A DNA stretch of 23,039 nucleotides from JAMCRM01 sp041685075. GTDB taxonomy: Bacteria; Acidobacteriota; Terriglobia; Bryobacterales; Bryobacteraceae. The stretch lies in the NCBI GenBank assembly GCA_041685075.1, contig JAWLGN010000055.1, positions 1 to 23,039 on the forward strand, in the 5' to 3' direction. Each line of letters starts with the position of its first letter. The stretch's first letter is position 1. Below are positions 15,241 to 21,968 of this stretch, piece by piece. The position numbers and the translations under genes were made by a program. The notes under the pieces were generated by a model, which saw nothing but the letters and a program-made list of their open reading frames with translations, did no database searches and had not been told where the DNA came from.

Positions 15241-16675
15241 GAGGCCGGCGGCGCAGCTTCCAGGCGCGGTAGAGCAGCGCCAGCCCGCTCCAGACCCCCA
15301 CCGTCACCACGGGATAGATCAGCACGGACGGAAAGAAAAAGAAGATCACCGCCAGGGCGCAGAAGAGAACGCCGCCCATGGCGGTGAGTTGTGCCTCGAC
15401 CGGCTCCAGCACGCGGTGATTGGTGAAGGCCGCGCCGATGGCGTGGCCGATGCGCATGGCGCCTGCGGCGGCGCGGTTGCCGCTGCCCCGGCCGCCGGAG
15501 GTGACCAGGCGCAGCCGGTGCGGCTTGCGGGGCGCGCGCATGCGCCGGCGCTCGTCGAGCACGATCTCGGTGACGTTGGCCAGGTCCTCCAGGTACATCT
15601 GCTCCATGGCGGCGCCGAAGGCGTCGTCCTCGATCACCGCGTCCAACTCGCAGTTGCCGAACCAGCTCGCCAGGTTCAGATTGGTGGAGCCGACGCGGGC
15701 CCAGTGGCCGTCGGCCACGGCGGTCTTGGCGTGCAACATGGAGCCGTTCCACTCGAAGATGCGCACGCCGGCTTCGAGCAGGGGCCGGTAGCCGGCGCGG
15801 CTGAGGGGCTGGAGCAGGGGGATATCGGTTCCGCCGGGCACCATGAGCCGCACGTCCACGCCGTCGCGGGCGGCCGCGCGGAGCGCCTGCACATAGGAGG
15901 ACGTTCCGGCGTAGTAGGCGTCGGTGAGCCACAGGCGCTTGCGGGCCAGGGCGGCGACGAGCTGGTCGAGCCGCAGGGTACCGGCGGTGGCGGGTTCGCC
16001 CGCCACGATGCGCACGAAGGTGCCGCCGGCCGCCTCGGGCTCCGGCAGCGGTTCGCCGGGCGGGATCGGGTCGCCCATGAGGGCCCACATGCGGGCGAAG
16101 GCGCGCTCGATTTCCACCACCGCGGGGCCCCGGATCTCTACCCCGGTATCGCGCCACGGGTCGAGACCGCGGGCGGGATTGCCGGCCCACATGCGCCCCA
16201 CGCACAACCCCGTAATAAAGCCGACGAGGCCGTCGATGGCGATCATCTTGCGGTGGTCGCGCGAGAGCCAGCCGAAGGGGCTTTCCAGGCGCGGAGGATT
16301 GTAGCAGCGCACCTCCACGCCTCCCGCGCGGAGATCCTTCCAGAAGCGCCGGGAGGCTTTGCCGAAGGCGCCCATCCAGTCGTAGATGAGCCGCACCGCC
16401 ACGCCTTCACGGGCCTTGGCGATCAGGGCTTCGGCGAACTCCCGGCCGGTATCGTCTTCGTGGATGATGTAGCTTTCGAAATGGATGTGACGCCGGGCGT
16501 TGCGGATGGCTTCCAGCCACGCGGGGTAGTTCTGGCCGGCATCTTTCAGCAACCGGACGGAATTGTCCCCGATGAGCGGCGCCCCGGCCGCGCGGGTAAA
16601 GGCCTGGTCGGCGATTTCGCGCAGCTCAGGGACAGCGAAGCGCTTGTCCCGATGTGGCTGGCGCAAGGCTCTCAT
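15221..16675 (-). CDS. Phospholipase D / cardiolipin synthase-like protein with C-terminal membrane hairpin
   Basis: 484 residues from ATG at 16675, with AAGGA eight bases upstream. Two HKD motifs are intact: H141-R-K143-M-I-A-I-D148 (SRDHRKMIAIDG) and H315-A-K317-T-A-V-A-D322 (MLHAKTAVADG), each followed by GS/TN-type residues (VGSTNLNLASWF). This marks a PLD-superfamily phosphatidyltransferase or phosphodiesterase. The layout is atypical: classical bacterial cardiolipin synthases carry two membrane spans at the N-terminus, whereas here the N-terminus is soluble and two hydrophobic spans (about 431-449 and 451-469) are at the C-terminus, followed by a basic tail WKLRRRP. Cardiolipin synthesis at the inner membrane is the best guess; a lipid hydrolase is possible. 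Its 3' end overlaps the converging metallophosphoesterase gene. Confidence 0.9.
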   Translation of the reverse strand: MRALRQPHRDKRFAVPELREIADQAFTRAAGAPLIGDNSVRLLKDAGQNYPAWLEAIRNARRHIHFESYIIHEDDTGREFAEALIAKAREGVAVRLIYDWMGAFGKASRRFWKDLRAGGVEVRCYNPPRLESPFGWLSRDHRKMIAIDGLVGFITGLCVGRMWAGNPARGLDPWRDTGVEIRGPAVVEIERAFARMWALMGDPIPPGEPLPEPEAAGGTFVRIVAGEPATAGTLRLDQLVAALARKRLWLTDAYYAGTSSYVQALRAAARDGVDVRLMVPGGTDIPLLQPLSRAGYRPLLEAGVRIFEWNGSMLHAKTAVADGHWARVGSTNLNLASWFGNCELDAVIEDDAFGAAMEQMYLEDLANVTEIVLDERRRMRAPRKPHRLRLVTSGGRGSGNRAAAGAMRIGHAIGAAFTNHRVLEPVEAQLTAMGGVLFCALAVIFFFFPSVLIYPVVTVGVWSGLALLYRAWKLRRRPPNSNGP

Positions 16676-16806
16676 CGCCTGTGTCCTTATTGTCTCGCAG
16701 ATCCGGTGCGGCGCAAACCCCGATAATCCCGCGCGGTCGTGAACGCGGGCAGTTTCACCGACAGCGCGCGCCTGCCGGGCGTATGATCGGCGTAGACGAG
16801 GGTATT

Positions 16807-17367
16807 ATGCCTGTTCTACCGATTTTGGGCGATTTATCACGGGACTGGTGGACGCTGGCGCTGCGTGGTTTGGCCGCGGTGATCTTCGGCGTCCTGGCGT
16901 TCTTCTGGCCCGGGTTGACGCTGGCGGTGCTGATCTGGCTGTGGGGCCTCTTTGTGCTGGTTGATGGTGTGATGGCGGTGATTGCCGGCGGGCGGGGGCA
17001 CTGGTGGGCGTTGTTGCTCTTCGGGCTGCTGGCCATCGCGGCCGGGCTGATTGCGCTCTTCCAACCGGGGCTGACAGCGCTGGCGCTGCTGTTTGTGATT
17101 GCGGCGTGGGCCCTGGTTCGAGGAGTGCTCGAGATCGTTGCGGCCGTGCGGCTGCGTCGGGAGCTCAATAACGAATGGCTGCTGGTAGCCAGCGGCCTCC
17201 TCTCCGTGCTGTTGGGCGTGCTGCTGGTGATGTTCCCGGCGGCCGGCGTGCTCTCGCTGGTGTGGCTGATCGGCGCCTACGCCATCGTCGTGGGGATACT
17301 GATGCTGGCGCTGGCGTTCCGTCTGCGCGGCGTGCAGCGGCGGCTCGAGCCGGGGCTGGCGACGTAG
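16807..17367 (+). CDS. HdeD/DUF308-family membrane protein
   Basis: 186 residues from ATG at 16807, which has GAGGG seven bases upstream; an in-frame ATG at 16783 is a weaker alternative. Six hydrophobic segments pair into three hairpins, each with a glycine-rich turn and an FxPG-like loop (FFWPGLTLAV, LFQPGLTALAL, VMFPAAGVLSL). This internal three-fold pattern, together with the segments WALVRGVLEIVAAVRLRRE and YAIVVGILMLALAFRLRG, is characteristic of HdeD-like proteins. The E. coli relative is linked to acid resistance, but the biochemical role of the family is unknown. Length is normal. It sits 7 bp from the converging SBBP gene and is head-to-head with the phospholipase D gene (131 bp). 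Confidence 0.92.
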   Translation: MPVLPILGDLSRDWWTLALRGLAAVIFGVLAFFWPGLTLAVLIWLWGLFVLVDGVMAVIAGGRGHWWALLLFGLLAIAAGLIALFQPGLTALALLFVIAAWALVRGVLEIVAAVRLRRELNNEWLLVASGLLSVLLGVLLVMFPAAGVLSLVWLIGAYAIVVGILMLALAFRLRGVQRRLEPGLAT

Positions 17368-17374
17368 CCGCGAA

Positions 17375-19564
17375 CTACGGTCCCACGTAAACCGGCGCGG
17401 TGCCGTGCGCCACACCGGGCACGGGCGGGGAGTTGGTGACCGCGAACGACACGGGCCGGGTGGAGGACTGCAAATCCGCCGGCAGACGGAAGTTTACCTG
17501 AATCACACCCGCCACGCTGCCCGGGGCGGCGCCGGAGTAGAGCACTTCGGCGCTGCGGTTCTCCAGGCGCACCTCGCAGCATGGGTAGTGCCGGGCGGCG
17601 GCGGCAACTGCGCCGTCGGCGGGGAGGGGATCGACGGTTCCCATGCCCGTGACCCACGCGGAAACGACCGAGCCCGGGCGGGCGGGGTTGGCCTCCGAGT
17701 TGACGGTGCCGTCTTCGTTCAGCACGGCGGACGTGCTGGTGAAGCGGAAGATCATGGGCCACGCCGGGAAGACCACCGCGGGGTAGTCGGGCGCGGTTCC
17801 GGAGGCGGTCGAAACTGCAGCGGTGAGGTGCTTGCCGGGGGTGAGGGCGAACGGCGCCACGGCGGTGATCGCTTCGCGCGAGACCGAGAGCAGCGGCGCG
17901 GGCAGGCCGCCGATCAATACCCGGGTGCCGGCGAGTTCGAAGGGCATTCTGCCATCGGGACCGGGGACCCCCGCGACGGCCTCTTCCGGACCCAGTTCGG
18001 TTCCCCATAGGGAGATGACCCCGCCGGGCGCCAGCGCGGGACCCAGCGGCGGCCGCCCGGCGGCGCTCATTATGCCGAACAGGCGCGGGGCGGGCGGGGC
18101 GGCGGGGTCGAACGCCGAGATCACGCCGGTGAAGCTCACGCCGCGAACGCGGCCGCCCGAATCGAGTGCGAAGGCCTCGGAAATGGTGGCGCGGGGGGCG
18201 GTGAACTGCACCGCCAGTGCGGATTCCGCGGGATCGAGGGCGTAGATGAAGTCGCGGTCGTCGTCGATAGTCTCTGGCGAGAGCGCCGAGGCGCCCGCCA
18301 CCCAGGCGTTGCCGGCGGCATCGAGGGCTACGGCGGTGGCCTCGTCATCGCCGGTTTGGCCCAGGTAGGTGGCGTAGAGCAAGGCGGAGCCTTGTGGGTT
18401 CAGCCGGGCGAGGAAGCCGTCCCATCGCGGGAGTGACGGGGGCCAGGCATCGGGATCGTAAGGATCGTTGTGAGCTGCCTGGATGGCGCCGGGGGTGGCG
18501 GGGAAGTCGGGGTCGGTGGTCTTGCCGGCGATCCAGGCGTTGCCGGCGGCATCTACCGCCAGGGCGGTGGCCCAGTTGCCGGGGTCGGGGAGGGGCGGCG
18601 AGGGTATCCGGCTGGCGGCGCCCAGGTAGGTGAGGTAGTCGAGACCGTCGCCGGAGGCCTTGACGCGCGCCACCCAGGCGCCGACGCCGGTACGCAGGAA
18701 GGCGCCCGGCGTGGTGGGGAGATCGCTGACATTGGCGTTGCCCGCCACGTAGGCGTTGCCGGCGGCGTCGAGCGCGATGGCGATGCCGTCGATGTGGCGC
18801 ATGCTGAGGAAACAACTGCTGCCCCCGCTGCACTGGATGGCGTTGCCGGAGATGCGGCCGGAGTAGAGCAGGCGGCTGCCGGTGGAGTCGAGCTTGGCGA
18901 CGAAGGCGGCAAAGACGCCCCCGGGGGCGAAGCCTGTGGCGGCGCCGGCGGGCATGCCGGGGGTTACGGGGAAGTCGCGTGAGCCTGTGTAGCCGGTGAC
19001 GTACAGATTGCCGGAGGCATCGGCGGCCAGGGCGTTCACCTGGGAGATGGAACTGGTGCCGCCGAAGTAGGTGGAGTAGAGCAGTTGGCTGCCGTCGGGG
19101 CTGAGCTTGATGAGGAAGCCCGTGGTGCCGGCCCCGGGCTCCGGCTGGATGGCGTTGCGGAGAGGGAAGTTGACGGAGGTGGTGACGCCGCCGAGGTAGA
19201 TGTTGCCGGCCGGATCGAGAGCGATGGCGCGGCCTTCGTCATTGCCTTTGCCGCTGAAGGTGGCGAGGAACAGGAGCGCGCCGGCGGGATCCAGCTTGGC
19301 CACGAAGACGTCGGAGGGGCGGATGCTGCCGCCGCCGGGCGGGTTCATGAAGTAGCGGCTGCCCACGGCATAGGTGTTGCCGGCGTCGTCGGTAGCGACC
19401 TGCGCCACCGAGCACTCGGCGGCATGGCAGGGGAAGGCGTGGAAGTCGGCAGGAGCGGCGGCCGCGGGCGCGGGTGCGGCCGAATGGGTCCACCCGGCGG
19501 GATCGGCGCCGGAATACATGTGCAGCGGCGCGATGGCTGCCAGCAGAAAAGGCAATAAAGGCAT
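17375..19564 (-). CDS. Secreted SBBP-repeat beta-propeller protein with Solibacter C-terminal domain (TIGR03437-like)
   Basis: 729 residues with a short signal peptide (MPLLPFLLAAIAPLHMYSGA). Residues about 50-490 contain at least six SBBP repeats built on D-x-x-G-N-x-Y/W-x-x-G and ending in FP: DDAGNTYAVG, DPAGNIYLGG, DASGNLYVTG, DAAGNAYVAG, DAAGNAWIAG and DAAGNAWVAG, plus a worn copy (DSGGRVRG). These should form beta-propeller blades. The C-terminal ~215 residues (VISLWGTELGP..., GTRVLIGGLPAPLLSVS, AITAVAPFAL, VLYSGAAPGSVAGVIQVNFRLP) match my memory of TIGR03437, a domain massively expanded in Solibacter. It is probably extracellular or surface-bound; function unknown. Cys pairs at both ends could form disulfides. 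The only nearby promoter signal places the start site almost at the ATG. Confidence 0.92.
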   Translation of the reverse strand: MPLLPFLLAAIAPLHMYSGADPAGWTHSAAPAPAAAAPADFHAFPCHAAECSVAQVATDDAGNTYAVGSRYFMNPPGGGSIRPSDVFVAKLDPAGALLFLATFSGKGNDEGRAIALDPAGNIYLGGVTTSVNFPLRNAIQPEPGAGTTGFLIKLSPDGSQLLYSTYFGGTSSISQVNALAADASGNLYVTGYTGSRDFPVTPGMPAGAATGFAPGGVFAAFVAKLDSTGSRLLYSGRISGNAIQCSGGSSCFLSMRHIDGIAIALDAAGNAYVAGNANVSDLPTTPGAFLRTGVGAWVARVKASGDGLDYLTYLGAASRIPSPPLPDPGNWATALAVDAAGNAWIAGKTTDPDFPATPGAIQAAHNDPYDPDAWPPSLPRWDGFLARLNPQGSALLYATYLGQTGDDEATAVALDAAGNAWVAGASALSPETIDDDRDFIYALDPAESALAVQFTAPRATISEAFALDSGGRVRGVSFTGVISAFDPAAPPAPRLFGIMSAAGRPPLGPALAPGGVISLWGTELGPEEAVAGVPGPDGRMPFELAGTRVLIGGLPAPLLSVSREAITAVAPFALTPGKHLTAAVSTASGTAPDYPAVVFPAWPMIFRFTSTSAVLNEDGTVNSEANPARPGSVVSAWVTGMGTVDPLPADGAVAAAARHYPCCEVRLENRSAEVLYSGAAPGSVAGVIQVNFRLPADLQSSTRPVSFAVTNSPPVPGVAHGTAPVYVGP

Positions 19565-19569
19565 GCTTA

Positions 19570-19598
19570 ACTCTAAGACCGGCGGAGCGTGAGTTCAA
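19570..19598 (-). promoter_or_regulatory. Candidate promoter for the SBBP protein gene
   Basis: On the minus strand, TTGAAC (19598-19593), 17 nt, TAGAGT (19575-19570). Transcription would start within a base or two of ATG at 19564, a second possible leaderless arrangement in this window. The -10 match is only four of six. Confidence 0.3.
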
Positions 19599-19668
19599 TT
19601 ACAGGCGGCGGCGGGACGGCGGAAAATTCTTCTTTCCTTTTTCTTCGCCCTTTGGTACATTTCGCTGC

Positions 19669-20151
19669 ATGAGTCCACAAGCTACTTACGACTATGCCAG
19701 CCAGCTCCTTGCCAGCAAGGAGTTCTTCGACCGCTCTACCCGGGTCCTGGAAGAAGCCGACTCCGGCTTCCGGCCTCAGGAGGGCACCATGACCGTAGCG
19801 CAGCAAGTGGCGCACACGGCCCAGTCGGTCGAGTGGTTCATCGAAGGCGTCTCGCGCAAAGAAGGCTTCGACCTCAACTTCGAGGAACAGGCCAAGGCGC
19901 TGGAAGCCGTCACGTCGCTCGCGGCCGCGCGGAAGATGCTGGACGCGGCATACGCGAGGGCGGTCGAATTCCTCCGTGCGCGCAGCGCGGAAGAAATGGC
20001 CCGCCCGCTGCCGCCGGGTCCGATGTTCGGAGGCCAGCCGTTGAGCGAGATCGTGTGGGCCATGGTGGAGCACAGCGCGCACCATCGCGGCGCCCTGACG
20101 GTCTACGCGAGGCTGTTGGGCAAGGTCCCGCCGATGCCCTACGGGGACTAA
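19669..20151 (+). CDS. DinB-family (DinB_2) metal-binding four-helix protein
   Basis: 160 residues from ATG at 19669; the frame is open upstream but that part is not protein-like. The helical pattern and three histidines, H49 (TVAQQVAHTAQSVEW), H135 and H139 (VEHSAHHRGALTVYARLLG), are the DinB metal-binding triad; HRGALTVYARLLGK is close to the typical DinB C-terminal helix. Length is normal. DinB proteins are cytosolic; relatives include damage-inducible proteins of unknown role and thiol-transferases that use bacillithiol or mycothiol. With no thiol-cofactor genes nearby, the role is undefined. It is divergent from the SBBP gene (104 bp) and followed by the BON gene on the same strand 39 nt later. 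Confidence 0.9.
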   Translation: MSPQATYDYASQLLASKEFFDRSTRVLEEADSGFRPQEGTMTVAQQVAHTAQSVEWFIEGVSRKEGFDLNFEEQAKALEAVTSLAAARKMLDAAYARAVEFLRARSAEEMARPLPPGPMFGGQPLSEIVWAMVEHSAHHRGALTVYARLLGKVPPMPYGD

Positions 20152-20190
20152 AAACTTGAGAGGCCGGCGCCCGCCCGCCACCCACACTAT

Positions 20191-20589
20191 ATGCGGTGGG
20201 CGCCGGTATGGGTAGTAGTATGGGTGACGGCGGCCCTGGGCTGGGCTGAAGCCCCGGCCGGGCCGAAGCCCGCTCCACAACGGCAGGACGAGCGCATCGA
20301 AGCCGCCATTCGCGCGCGTTTCGCCAAGTCCAAAATCGCGCAGAACAACTTCCGGGTGCGAGTGGAGAAAGGCGTGGCCACGCTCGAAGGCCGTACGGAC
20401 GTGATCCAGCACAAGGGCACGGCGACGCGCCTGGCCAGGAGCGCCGGGGCGGTGCGGGTGGTGAACCGGATCGAGGTCAGCCAGGCGGCACGCAACCGGG
20501 CGGCGCGCCGCGGATCCAGAACGCGCCCCCGGGCGCAGGTGAAGCGCAGGGCCGAGCCGGCGCGGGGTGAATCGCGCGCCGCGCGCTAA
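20191..20589 (+). CDS. Small exported BON-domain protein
   Basis: 132 residues from ATG at 20191. The leader MRWAPVWVVVWVTAALGWAEA is a tryptophan-rich signal peptide. Residues about 33-96 are one BON domain: DERIEAAIRARFAKS, then the strand NFRVRVEKGVATLEGRTD with the conserved G61 and G67, then ATRLARSAGAVRVVNRIEVS. BON domains (OsmY, OmpA-associated proteins) bind phospholipid or envelope surfaces in the periplasm. The tail (about 100-132) is extremely Arg-rich and probably disordered, and could touch acidic lipids or nucleic acid. The segment linking signal peptide to BON (about 17-30) is encoded by a GC-rich palindromic repeat. The gene overlaps the converging esterase gene by 4 bp. No ribosome site is obvious. 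Confidence 0.85.
   Translation: MRWAPVWVVVWVTAALGWAEAPAGPKPAPQRQDERIEAAIRARFAKSKIAQNNFRVRVEKGVATLEGRTDVIQHKGTATRLARSAGAVRVVNRIEVSQAARNRAARRGSRTRPRAQVKRRAEPARGESRAAR
20243..20277. repeat. REP-like palindromic sequence embedded in the BON-protein gene
   Basis: GGGCTGAAGCCC (20243-20254) is a tight palindrome, and GGGCCGAAGCCCGCTCCA (20260-20277) matches GGGGTGAAGCCCGCCCCA at 6567-6584 in 15 of 18 positions. Two such GAAGCCC units in a row inside a coding region suggest insertion of a dispersed repeat into the 5' part of the gene. From memory, similar sequences are frequent between genes of Acidobacteria. Confidence 0.45.
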
Positions 20590-21281
20590 CGCCGGCTGGC
20601 GCGGGTCTTCAGCAACGGCTCCAGGTGGGCCAATACGTTGTGCGCCACCTTCACGTTGCCCTCGGCGGTGGGGTGCAGGCCGTCGCGCTGCATGTAGCGC
20701 TCCGTACCCCCGACTCCTTCGAGCAGAAAAGGAATCAGCGGCAGTTCATACTGGGCGGCCAGGTCGTGGTACATGCGCTCGAACTCCCGGATGTAGGCCG
20801 GGCCGTAGTTGGGCGGTAGGGTCATGCCGGCCAGAATGACGGCGGCGCCGGCGTCCTCGAGCGCGGCGATCATGCGGTCCAGGTTGGCGCGGGCGCGCGT
20901 TACCGGTATACCGCGCAGGCCGTCGTTGGCGCCGAACTCCAGGATCACGATTTCGGGTCGGTAGGAGAGCACGGTGGAGAGGCGCTGGAGGCCGTCGGTG
21001 GTGGTATCTCCGCTGATCCCCAGGTTCACCACGCGGTAGCGGTAGCCGCGCGCATCGAGTTCGCGCTGGAGCGCCGCGGGGTAGCTCCTCTCGGGATCCA
21101 CGCCGAAGCCTTCGGTGAGGCTGTCGCCGAAGGCGGCGATGACGGGCCGGGTGTCCGGCGGCGCGGCGGCGAGGGGCTCGGAAGAGCCGTTCCGTTCGGG
21201 AACTGTACCTCCGCAGCCCTGAAAAAGCAGAACCGCCGCCAGCAGATAGTGTGGCTGCCTCACTAATGCCATAATATGCAT
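20586..21281 (-). CDS. tesA: SGNH/GDSL esterase, TesA-like (thioesterase I / lysophospholipase L1 family), probable lipoprotein
   Basis: 231 residues. The SGNH blocks are complete: block I FGDSLTEGFG with nucleophile S54, block II N86-L-G88-I-S-G-D-T-T-T, block III GAND with N119, and block V D200-G-L-H203-P with the catalytic Asp and His. LEFGANDGLRGIP and DGLHPTAEGN are near-diagnostic of TesA. The N-terminus (MALVRQPHYLLAAVLLFQGCGG) ends in FQGC, an imperfect lipobox, so C23 may be lipidated. ATG at 21281 and ATG at 21272 are both possible starts; I used the former. TesA hydrolyses acyl-CoA and lysophospholipid esters in the periplasm. It is divergent, with 20 bp between, from a YbbA-like ATPase and YbbP-like permease, the same arrangement as in E. 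coli. Confidence 0.93.
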   Translation of the reverse strand: MHIMALVRQPHYLLAAVLLFQGCGGTVPERNGSSEPLAAAPPDTRPVIAAFGDSLTEGFGVDPERSYPAALQRELDARGYRYRVVNLGISGDTTTDGLQRLSTVLSYRPEIVILEFGANDGLRGIPVTRARANLDRMIAALEDAGAAVILAGMTLPPNYGPAYIREFERMYHDLAAQYELPLIPFLLEGVGGTERYMQRDGLHPTAEGNVKVAHNVLAHLEPLLKTRASRR

Positions 21282-21301
21282 AAACGCTCAGAGCCACGCC
21301 T

Positions 21302-21967
21302 GTGATTCGCGTTCGGAACCTTACCAAGACGATCGAGAGCGGCTCCCGCAGAGTGGAAATCCTGAAGGGCATCGACCTGGAGGTGGCCCGCGGCGAGTTC
21401 GTAGCGGTGGTGGGCCCCTCGGGTAGCGGCAAGAGCACGCTGTTGGGGTTGCTGGCCGGGCTGGACAGCCCCACCTCCGGCTCCATAGAGCTGGACGGCG
21501 AGGAGATCGCCGGCATGGACGAGGACGAGCTGGCGCTGGTGCGGGGGCGCAAGATCGGGGTGGTCTTCCAGTCCTACAACCTGATCACGACGCTCACGGC
21601 GCTGGAGAACGTGATGCTGCCGGCGGAACTGGCGGGCAACGGCGGCGGAGTGCGGGCGCGCGCGCGGGACCTGCTCGACCGCGTGGGGCTGAAGGAGCGC
21701 CACGATCACTACCCGGTGCAGCTTTCCGGCGGCGAGCAACAGCGGGTGGCGCTGGCGCGGGCCTTCATCACGCGGCCGCCCATCCTGCTGGCCGATGAAC
21801 CCACCGGCAACCTGGACTCGGAGAACGGGCGCATGGTCTTGGAAGCGCTGCTGGCGCTCAACGAGCGCGAGGGCGCGACCCTGGTGCTGGTGACCCACGA
21901 CGCCGAGCTGACGCGCCACGCGCATCGCACCATCGCGCTGCGCGACGGGCGCATCGCGGGGGCCTGA
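21302..21967 (+). CDS. ybbA: ABC transporter ATPase, LolD/YbbA-like
   Basis: 221 residues from GTG at 21302, a normal length for the MacB/LolD/YbbA group. Walker A is G38-P-S-G-S-G-K-S-T46, the Q-loop is Q90 in VVFQSYNLI, the signature is L141-S-G-G-E-Q-Q-R, Walker B is ILLADEPTGNLD (D165, E166), and the H-loop is H199 in VTHD. VFQSYNLITTLTALENVMLPAEL is typical of this group, whose ATPases act mechanically on FtsX-type permeases and do not drive classic transport. The permease ATG follows one base after the TGA stop (TGAGATG), so the two are translationally coupled. Adjacency to the tesA-like gene favours YbbA over LolD. The YbbAP-TesA assembly is thought to extract hydrophobic esters from the membrane for TesA to cleave. 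Confidence 0.93.
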   Translation: MIRVRNLTKTIESGSRRVEILKGIDLEVARGEFVAVVGPSGSGKSTLLGLLAGLDSPTSGSIELDGEEIAGMDEDELALVRGRKIGVVFQSYNLITTLTALENVMLPAELAGNGGGVRARARDLLDRVGLKERHDHYPVQLSGGEQQRVALARAFITRPPILLADEPTGNLDSENGRMVLEALLALNEREGATLVLVTHDAELTRHAHRTIALRDGRIAGA

Positions 21968-21968
21968 G

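Noticed and set aside
18300..19260. Repeated DAAGNAWVAG-type DNA as a mobile or satellite repeat
   Set aside because: The periodicity is explained by the SBBP protein repeats of one gene; copies differ in codons and spacing.
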